This document shows, one piece after another, positions 35,890 to 41,963 of a stretch of DNA of 46,603 bases. Each line of letters begins with the position of its first letter. The stretch's first letter is position 1. The stretch lies in IMG/VR virus record IMGVR_UViG_3300044974_000947, positions 1 through 46,603 of that record; one strand, written 5' to 3'. This DNA comes from a virus. The notes beneath the pieces are model-generated. The model was not told the DNA's origin, did not search any database, and worked only from the letters and a program-made list of their open reading frames with translations. The position numbers were made by a program, and so were the translations under genes.

Positions 35890-35943
35890 GGTCCCGCGAT
35901 CCTACGCCGCGCCGCGTCGCGCGTCTAGCGGGAAACGGCGGAG

Positions 35944-36003
35944 TGAATAAACGGGCGACGTTCGCCGTAGCGGAACTTCGGGCGATCGTGTAGCGTCGCC
36001 GGT
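35944..36003 (+). promoter_or_regulatory. Repeated upstream region (copy 1), before the gene at 36004
   Basis: Sixty bases that match 39098-39156 in order: TGAATAAACG, ACGTTC, CCGTAGCG, GCRATCGTGTARCGTCGCC, then ATG. TAGCGT (35991-35996) lies seven bases before the start and may be the -10. The TGAATAAAC and CCGTAG blocks echo the two boxes of the phage promoter motif with a 13-nt spacer. Confidence 0.55.
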
Positions 36004-37197
36004 ATGCCCGCCACGAGAGTCCGCCGCCGCGCAACCGGCAACCCCGACCGCAAGCACTCCGTCACGTACCGCGCGGACTTCGAGCCGCTCGTTCGCACGA
36101 TCTACGTTGACTCGATTCAGGAGCACGACGGCGGCGACGTCACCGTGCACTCCGAGGATAGGCAGTTCCCCCACCGTATCGAGTCGAAGCGCGTGATCGC
36201 AGTGGACGGCGTGAAGCGTACGAGGGGCGATGCGTCGGAACTCTTCTCGCGCACCGTGCCCGTGCCGAAGTCGCGCGACCGCTACAAGCACGCACGCGAG
36301 TTCTACGATGCGCTCAAGGCCAGTCGGACGCTGCGCGAGGCAGTGAAGATGGTGCGCGACGAGTGCGACCGCGAGGGCGGAACCTGCAACTTCAGGCGCA
36401 AGCCGTACCAGTTCGACGTGGCGACGGTCTACGACGACGACGGGCACCCGCGCCTCCGCGACAAGGCCGAGTTTACGGGCGGCGTGCGGTGGGACCAGAA
36501 GGAGCGCGACTCCGTGTCGCTGCGCCTGTTCGATGCCCTCGTGGCGTGGAGCGTGCTCGACGAACCGTACAAGGTGTCGGGCGACAGAAACGTCAACGCC
36601 GAAGGGCGGCGCCGCGGACTTCACATCGACGACGAAACGTTCACGTACATCGCCCGCGACATTCACAACGCGACCGGCAATGGGCTGCGCACGCTGGAGT
36701 CTCCCGTGTGGGGGATGTTCGGCATGAGCGAGCGCGACGTGGAGATGGCATTCTACCACGCGCACCAGTACAGGTTCCTCGACTACTGGCGGCAGGGCAG
36801 CGTGGTGAGTCTCACGTTCCTCGATCGCGAAGCGCAGAAGAACGGGCGACGATCAATGAAGGCAACCAAGGCCATCGGCGCGGATGAAGCGCGGCGTCTT
36901 GAGGATACCGCTCGCGGCATCCTCTCCGTGGAGTTCGATCTCGCCGCCGACCCCGCATGGTCGTTCGATCACTCCGTGCCGGGGACCGTCATGGTAACGG
37001 CCACTCTATGGGACGGTCGCAGGGCGACGGCCACGATCGGCATCGACGACCACGGGCCTTACATGGGAGGTCCGGGCGGTATGACCTACCGACCGTTCAC
37101 CACACCGAGCGGCAAAGTAATCATGCGGTCCGATCCCGCCTTCCGCCCGTCGCAGAAGAACGGGCGACGCTCGGCGCGCAAGGCGGGCTCGCGATGA
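36004..37197 (+). CDS. Hypothetical protein with two NGRRS motifs
   Basis: This 397-residue protein starts PATRVRRRATGNPDRK (basic-NP motif). A large N-terminal domain of about 275 residues is unrecognised. At about residues 277-284 AQKNGRRSMK ends this domain. A second, smaller beta-rich domain follows (VMVTATLWDGRRATATIGID), and the protein ends SQKNGRRSARKAGSR. The same motif therefore closes both domains, as if two proteins were fused or as if the motif marks a boundary or cleavage site. The codons differ between the two copies (CGA TCA vs CGC TCG), so this is conservation of the peptide. Its stop overlaps the next ATG. Confidence 0.72.
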   Translation: MPATRVRRRATGNPDRKHSVTYRADFEPLVRTIYVDSIQEHDGGDVTVHSEDRQFPHRIESKRVIAVDGVKRTRGDASELFSRTVPVPKSRDRYKHAREFYDALKASRTLREAVKMVRDECDREGGTCNFRRKPYQFDVATVYDDDGHPRLRDKAEFTGGVRWDQKERDSVSLRLFDALVAWSVLDEPYKVSGDRNVNAEGRRRGLHIDDETFTYIARDIHNATGNGLRTLESPVWGMFGMSERDVEMAFYHAHQYRFLDYWRQGSVVSLTFLDREAQKNGRRSMKATKAIGADEARRLEDTARGILSVEFDLAADPAWSFDHSVPGTVMVTATLWDGRRATATIGIDDHGPYMGGPGGMTYRPFTTPSGKVIMRSDPAFRPSQKNGRRSARKAGSR

Positions 37198-38048
37198 ACT
37201 CTCGACGAGTCACACGTCCGTCCGCTCACAACCCCGCTCCCGCACGAACAGTCACGTTCGACGTGACCTACCCCGACGGGGGCGAAGATGCGTGGCCGTG
37301 GACCGAGAAGTTCTCGCGCGCGAGTGCGTGGCGCGGCATCGAACAGTGGCTCAAGGGCGTCAAGCGCCACGTTCCGCGCTACGGCGTGTCGGTGCTCGTC
37401 ATCAAGGAGCGCGGTCGCACCGTCGCGGTCTACAACGCCGCGCTCGCCCCTCGCGTGCACTGGCGCGGTTCCGACGTGCGCATCTACCGTCAAGCGGAGT
37501 ACGCGGACCCCGCGTGGCTTCACGGCCCGGTAGACCAGTTCGATGTGCGCGAAGAGGGCACGTTCGCCTCGCGCGAGGGGCTCGTCGGCGAGGTGCCCCC
37601 GGTGCCCGCCGTCGTGGGGCGCGAGGCGGAGAAGAACGGGCGAGGCGCAGCGACGAGGCGACCCGCCACGCGCGGAGAGATCCACGTTCGTAGTTCGATG
37701 CCGGAGCACGTCGCCGAGGCGATCAACGGTGAACTCGCGGAGCACGTCGGCGGCAAGCCACTGTTCCGTTCGATCGGTGCCGCGCTCGCGAAGTGCGGTG
37801 AGATCCTCGCGCGACACGGATACGAGTGGGGCTCCGTCATCGACTCGCACACGTTCATGCACGATAGCGGTCGCACGGCAATCTACCTCGCTCAATCGAA
37901 CGCCGACGACCCGTTCTCGCCTGCGCAAGTCGAAGACGTGGCGCTCTCGTTTCAGTGGCACAAGTTCGATACGGGCCGCGTCGAGGCGATCGCCTACGTG
38001 AGTCGCAGCGAACCGCATCGCAGTCACGCGAGGCGCGGGTCGCGATGA
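37194..38048 (+). CDS. Hypothetical two-domain protein with internal KNGR linker
   Basis: This 284-residue protein starts NSRRVTRPSAHNPAPA (basic-HNP motif), with the ATG overlapping the previous stop. Domain 1 (to about 140) is alpha/beta with aromatics (EDAWPWTEKFSRASAWRGIE). The linker at about 145-160 reads REAEKNGRGAATRRP. Domain 2 has helices (EHVAEAINGELAEHVGG) and a strand pair (HDSGRTAIYLAQSNA). It ends ARRGSR. The three genes from 36004 to 39100 overlap and share these motifs, so they are likely made together. Confidence 0.7.
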   Translation: MNSRRVTRPSAHNPAPARTVTFDVTYPDGGEDAWPWTEKFSRASAWRGIEQWLKGVKRHVPRYGVSVLVIKERGRTVAVYNAALAPRVHWRGSDVRIYRQAEYADPAWLHGPVDQFDVREEGTFASREGLVGEVPPVPAVVGREAEKNGRGAATRRPATRGEIHVRSSMPEHVAEAINGELAEHVGGKPLFRSIGAALAKCGEILARHGYEWGSVIDSHTFMHDSGRTAIYLAQSNADDPFSPAQVEDVALSFQWHKFDTGRVEAIAYVSRSEPHRSHARRGSR

Positions 38049-39100
38049 AGCCTCGACGGGACACCCGATCGTGTGCGCGCAACCCGCTTCGTGCGGAGCG
38101 ATACCGCGACGAAGACTACGTGGAGCGCGTCGGCGAAGGCGACGATGCCTACGATCGCAGAAACACCCGCACGATCACCTACCCGCCGCGCGTGTCCCGT
38201 GACCACTGGAAACGGCCCGACACCGCGGAGGCTGCTCGCATCGCCTCGCGACTGAAACTGGCGCCGCAATCGTACTCGTTCACCCGCGACGGCAAGCGCC
38301 AGTACGGCTACGTCGAGCCGCTCGGTTCTGGCAACTTCGGCGCGGCGTACAAGATCGAGGCTGACGATGCTCCGCGCGTCGTCAAGCTGGCGACGGCGAC
38401 GAACGTTCATGGCCGACCGTGGATGCGCGACGAACAGACGCGCAACCTTCGGCAAGAGGCGGGCATCGCGAACGAACTCGCGAGTCTCGGGTACAGCATC
38501 ATCCCGCGCACGACCTACGTGGAACTCGACGGCGGCACGCCTGCGCTCGTGCGCGAGTACGGCGAGCCGCTCCAGACGATGACGGGCACGGAGTACGCCG
38601 AACTGGAGGGCCAGTTGCTCGCGATCGAGCGCAAACACGGGTGGGGCGTTCACGACGAACTCTCGCTCTATCGTCGCCGTGACGGGAGCATCTTCGTCGG
38701 CGACGTGGGCTTCTGGCGAGCGCCGTCGATTCTGGCGAAGGGCAAGAAACGTCGCGAGTGGCGCGCGATGGACTCCAGTCTCAACGGCCTTCTGCAAGAG
38801 GCGCAGCGCCGCCACGGCGTGCCGCCCGTCGCGACGGCTCCTCGCCTCATTTCGATGGGTTCGTTCACCGTGTCGCGCGGGCCGAAGCGTGAGAAGATGG
38901 ACGACTTGTACGCCGAACTATCACAGGATTTCCTCAACGACGTGGCGGCGCGGGAGGCGGCGGGCGTGCCGGTCCCCTCGGACGTTCGATCGCTCGTTCG
39001 CTCCGCTCAGGCGGAACTCGCGGCGTATGGCAAGCCCGCGCCGCAGCGGAGGCGCAAGGCCGCGAAGAACGGGTCGAGTCGCAATCGTCTCCGTAGCTGA
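38045..39100 (+). CDS. Protein-kinase-like protein, possibly atypical
   Basis: This is a 351-residue protein. After a basic-RNP start (KPRRDTRSCARNPLR), residues 88-225 resemble a protein kinase N-lobe and active site. They show GSGNFGAAYK (glycine loop 94-99), RVVKLA with Lys114, an alpha-C glutamate (Glu138 or nearby), and a hinge-like ALVREYGEPL. GVHDELSLYRRRDGSIFVGD-VGFW follows, where Asp220-Val-Gly stands for DFG. The catalytic HxD-x-x-x-x-N loop is reduced to HDELSLY without the Asn, so activity is uncertain. The C-terminus is basic (RRRKAAKNGSSRNRLRS). A PP2C phosphatase is encoded at 18137. Confidence 0.55.
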   Translation: MKPRRDTRSCARNPLRAERYRDEDYVERVGEGDDAYDRRNTRTITYPPRVSRDHWKRPDTAEAARIASRLKLAPQSYSFTRDGKRQYGYVEPLGSGNFGAAYKIEADDAPRVVKLATATNVHGRPWMRDEQTRNLRQEAGIANELASLGYSIIPRTTYVELDGGTPALVREYGEPLQTMTGTEYAELEGQLLAIERKHGWGVHDELSLYRRRDGSIFVGDVGFWRAPSILAKGKKRREWRAMDSSLNGLLQEAQRRHGVPPVATAPRLISMGSFTVSRGPKREKMDDLYAELSQDFLNDVAAREAAGVPVPSDVRSLVRSAQAELAAYGKPAPQRRRKAAKNGSSRNRLRS

Positions 39101-39156
39101 ATAAACGCCGCACGTTCCCCGTAGCGCCGCTCCGCGCAATCGTGTAACGTCGCCGT
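39098..39156 (+). promoter_or_regulatory. Repeated upstream region (copy 2), before the gene at 39157
   Basis: Fifty-nine bases matching 35944-36003, beginning with the TGA stop of the previous gene (TGAATAAACG) and ending in TAACGT (about six bases before the ATG). Both copies precede genes starting with MPA followed by a basic arm. Confidence 0.55.
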
Positions 39157-40272
39157 ATGCCCGCCAAACGTCGCGCCCGCCGCGCTCTCCGAAACGATGC
39201 CCGCGCAGCGAAGCGCGCCGCCAAGCACGAACACCGCGAGTGCGAGACGGGGCTGTGTAAAGCCTGCGGTTGGAAGCCCGGTCGCGTGCCGAAGCCGTGG
39301 CTCACGCAGTCGGCGGGCACGCCGTACAGGTGCAAGTCGAAGCTGATCGGTCGCGAGGTGACGCTGCGCGGTGACCCCTCGCCGTCGATGGTCATCGGCT
39401 GCGCGACGCCGCTCGGCGAAACGATCTTCCAGCACGGGCGACGCGGCAAGGCGTACAGGTGCCAATCGTCGTTCATCGTGCGCACCCACATGGGAAAGGG
39501 CGGGATCGAAACGCCCGTGCCGCGCTCGGTCGTTCGCGCGAGGATGCGCCACGCGAAGGACAAACTCTGCCCCGACACGCCGTCGTTCACGGCGGAGATG
39601 CGCGGGTACACGAGCATGATCGAGGCCGACGCGAAGCGCATGGGCGTGCACCCGATGGACCTCGCCGACGATATGCCCTTCCCTCACCGTGAGGGATCGT
39701 CGCCGTGCTGCGTCAACTCGAAGATCGCGCCGAAGCGACTGGAGAAACTCGTCGCCGCGTGGACCGACTCGGGCGAGGATGGCGATTTCTACGCGCTCAC
39801 TGATGCGGTGCGTCGCGCGCTCCCGAAGCACCTCCGCGCGATCACCGAACTGGAGTCGCGCTATCAGGTCGAGCAGGCGATCCGCGCCGTGCGCAACCAC
39901 TGCTGGAGCGTCTGGATCGAGCGAGAGGCGTCGTTTCACCCCGACCGCTACTCGAAGCGCGGTTTCCAGAAACGCATTCGCGACTCGCGCAAGGACATGG
40001 CGAGGTCTGGACTCCCGCTCACGAGGTCGCAGCGTAAGCGCCAAATCCCGCGCCAGTGGGCCGACGAGGGGTCGTTTCTCAAGCGCGCTGGCATGGTGGC
40101 GACGAGTCAGTTCTTCGCGTTGTCGCCGGACCGTCAGCGGCGCCTCGTGACGCGACTCTTCAAGAAATACCGCGTGCCGATGGGCACGTTCAACCCTGCG
40201 AACCACGTCAACGAAGAACTCCTCGCGCTCGCCGCGCGGACGATGTTCGCGAACGCCAAGACGAGGGAGTGA
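39157..40272 (+). CDS. Hypothetical basic protein with multiple cysteines
   Basis: This 371-residue protein is strongly basic overall and begins PAKRRARRALRNDARAAKR. Residues 27-105 contain CETGLCKACGWKPG, then single cysteines (RCKSK, GCATP, RCQSS), which may make one or two zinc sites. The remainder is helical and rich in arginine (AVRRALPKHLRAITELESRY, RKDMARSGLPLTRSQRKRQI). It could bind DNA or RNA. No enzyme motif is recognised. It lies between the kinase-like gene and the tail-gene cluster. Confidence 0.65.
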   Translation: MPAKRRARRALRNDARAAKRAAKHEHRECETGLCKACGWKPGRVPKPWLTQSAGTPYRCKSKLIGREVTLRGDPSPSMVIGCATPLGETIFQHGRRGKAYRCQSSFIVRTHMGKGGIETPVPRSVVRARMRHAKDKLCPDTPSFTAEMRGYTSMIEADAKRMGVHPMDLADDMPFPHREGSSPCCVNSKIAPKRLEKLVAAWTDSGEDGDFYALTDAVRRALPKHLRAITELESRYQVEQAIRAVRNHCWSVWIEREASFHPDRYSKRGFQKRIRDSRKDMARSGLPLTRSQRKRQIPRQWADEGSFLKRAGMVATSQFFALSPDRQRRLVTRLFKKYRVPMGTFNPANHVNEELLALAARTMFANAKTRE

Positions 40273-40275
40273 CCC

Positions 40276-40605
40276 GTGCCGAACCCGTCGCGAACGTGCT
40301 ACTACACCACGACGCTCGTGCTCGCAGCGGCGACGCCGCGCACGCTCGACGTGCCGATCAACAACGCGACGAACTGGAACATCGTCGTCGCGAACACGGG
40401 CGCGAACCCGTTGACGGCGCTCTCCGTCGCATCGTCTCCGAACGGCACGCTGTTCGGCGCGGCGGTGGCGATCACGGCGGTGCCGGTGGCGGCGGGCGCA
40501 TCGCTTCCGACGATCGACGGGAGCGATGAGCCGATCACGACGTTTCGCATGACGTTCACATCGACGCTCGGGACCACGCTCTCAATCGAGGCGGGCGGGC
40601 AATGA
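40276..40605 (+). CDS. Small beta-rich protein, possibly virion-associated
   Basis: This 109-residue protein has a GTG start. Apart from its VPNPSRT start the sequence consists of short threonine/valine/alanine-rich strands (YTTTLVLAAATPRTLDVPIN, NWNIVVANTGANPLTALSVA), as in small phage structural beta-sandwich proteins. It sits first in the cluster leading to the tail fibres. Its stop overlaps the next start. No specific homologue is recognised. Confidence 0.55.
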   Translation: MPNPSRTCYYTTTLVLAAATPRTLDVPINNATNWNIVVANTGANPLTALSVASSPNGTLFGAAVAITAVPVAAGASLPTIDGSDEPITTFRMTFTSTLGTTLSIEAGGQ

Positions 40606-41048
40606 GTCTGGACGCCGAACCGCTCACCGCCGCAACGCTCGCGGAGATCGACCGCGCCCTCTGCGCGCTCGTCGACCTCGCGTCGCCTCCCGCGATGCGC
40701 TGGGCGCTCGCGGCGTCGTGGGCGCTCGCCGACGATCACATCCTGCACTGCCTCGTGTCGACCACGCATTTTATCGCGGTCGGCGGCGGCGGGTGGGCGC
40801 GGCTCGGCTACGAGGCGCAGGCAGTCGAGGGGACTCCGTGGTCGCGCTACCTCGCGTCGGCGGATGACGTGGCGAGTTCACACGACGTTGTGGCGTCGAA
40901 CGTCGCAGAGAACCGCGGGGTCGAACGTTTCGAGAATGTGTATCGGCACGCAGATGGTGTAACGCCGTCACGCATCGCGTGGCGCATCAGCCCGTGGCAC
41001 GACGGTTACGCTGTCGCGAGAGGAGTGATCTGTGGCGAATCCAAGTGA
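40602..41048 (+). CDS. PAS-domain-like protein
   Basis: This is a 148-residue protein. Residues 55-145 read like a PAS domain: ISN-like start (FIAVGGGGWARLGYEAQAVE), G-PWSRYLASADDV where PAS has W---VHPDD, then FENVYRHADG and RIAWRISPWHDGYAVARGVI. PAS folds sense small molecules or mediate dimerisation in signalling proteins. Here it follows a helical N-terminus without a kinase. The ATG overlaps the previous stop (ATGA). It is unusual inside a phage tail cluster. Confidence 0.6.
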   Translation: MSLDAEPLTAATLAEIDRALCALVDLASPPAMRWALAASWALADDHILHCLVSTTHFIAVGGGGWARLGYEAQAVEGTPWSRYLASADDVASSHDVVASNVAENRGVERFENVYRHADGVTPSRIAWRISPWHDGYAVARGVICGESK

Positions 41049-41361
41049 CAGCGATAGCTGGGCGGAGCACCGCCGAGTGATCCTCGGCGGCATCGAGGCG
41101 CTCAATCGCTCCGTGGCGGAAATCGCGAAGGAGCAATCGCGCGCGAACACCGCTCTGGAGGGTGTCACGGCGAGAATCATCACGCGACTCGACGATATCG
41201 CTACGTGGCGCGCGGAGATCGATCGTCGGCTGCGCGATGACGTGGAGCGACGGCTGCGCGAGTTGGAAGCCACGCGCTCGCAGGCCATCGCGCTCGCCGC
41301 TCTGGTGAGCGTCATTTTCGGCGTAGTCGCGGCGACGGTAGCTCGGGTGGTCGTCCGATGA
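41032..41361 (+). CDS. Coiled-coil protein with C-terminal membrane helix
   Basis: This 109-residue protein uses a GTG at 41032, preceded by AGGAG about eight bases upstream and overlapping the previous gene by 17 bases. Residues 10-80 form a long charged helix (GGIEALNRSVAEIAKEQSRA, DDVERRLRELEATRSQ). Residues 85-108 are hydrophobic (IALAALVSVIFGVVAATVA) and probably a transmembrane helix. The layout resembles small phage membrane proteins such as holins or pore partners but also signalling anchors. It lies between the PAS-like and receiver-like genes. Confidence 0.6.
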   Translation: MANPSDSDSWAEHRRVILGGIEALNRSVAEIAKEQSRANTALEGVTARIITRLDDIATWRAEIDRRLRDDVERRLRELEATRSQAIALAALVSVIFGVVAATVARVVVR

Positions 41362-41960
41362 TGAACTCCGTTATCACGCCAATCGACGGGCCTTCGCCGT
41401 CGTTCGCGGGCGAACTGATGCGCGGACTGGCGTACCACATGAACGAACTCGCATCGCAGACCGCGGACCTCACCGCGCACCTGCGAGCGTGGCTCTGCGA
41501 TCACGAACTTCGTCGCAGCATCATGATTATCGACGACTCTCCGCCCGCGCTCTGCGCGCTGGTGGCGCTGCTCGCGCCGCTCGGTGTGCCGCTGCACGCG
41601 GTCACCGACGATCCGACGTGCGCCTCGACGCTCACGATGCTCGGTGCGCACGCGCACGTCGTTGCGTCGCTCGAAAACGCCGCCGCCGTATGGAGCGAGG
41701 TGCGCGCCGCGGTGGTTATTTCGGACCTCACGCTCGGTCACGGCGTCTCCGGTCTGAGCGTGCTCGCGTCGATGGGCCGCGGGCCGCGGTGCGTGCTCGT
41801 GACCTCGCGCGACGACCACGCGTCCGGGTCGACGCTCGCCGCTGCGGCCGACACGGTGCAGGCCCTCTCGGTCGTCCGCACGCTCACGGGCGCGTGGGAG
41901 GAGCGACTGCGCGATGGCGTGTCCAAACTCCTCGACGATGCGGCGCGATCGGACGACTGA
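41358..41960 (+). CDS. Response-regulator receiver-like protein, degenerate
   Basis: This is a 200-residue protein. After a 50-residue helical N-terminus, residues 53-175 follow the receiver (CheY) fold: SIMIIDDSPP (Asp59-Asp60), a strand and helix, AVVISDLTLGHG with Asp123 in the place of the phosphorylated aspartate, and CVLVTSRDD with Thr149. The conserved lysine of the last loop is not visible (AADTVQAL in its place), so phosphorylation switching may be altered. There is no DNA-binding output domain. The ATG overlaps the previous stop. The next gene is a tail fibre. Confidence 0.6.
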   Translation: MMNSVITPIDGPSPSFAGELMRGLAYHMNELASQTADLTAHLRAWLCDHELRRSIMIIDDSPPALCALVALLAPLGVPLHAVTDDPTCASTLTMLGAHAHVVASLENAAAVWSEVRAAVVISDLTLGHGVSGLSVLASMGRGPRCVLVTSRDDHASGSTLAAAADTVQALSVVRTLTGAWEERLRDGVSKLLDDAARSDD

Positions 41961-41963
41961 CGA

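Noticed and set aside
35650-35950. Plus-strand frames at 35650-35950
   Set aside because: They are shadows of the minus-strand lipoprotein gene, which has a better start and signal peptide.
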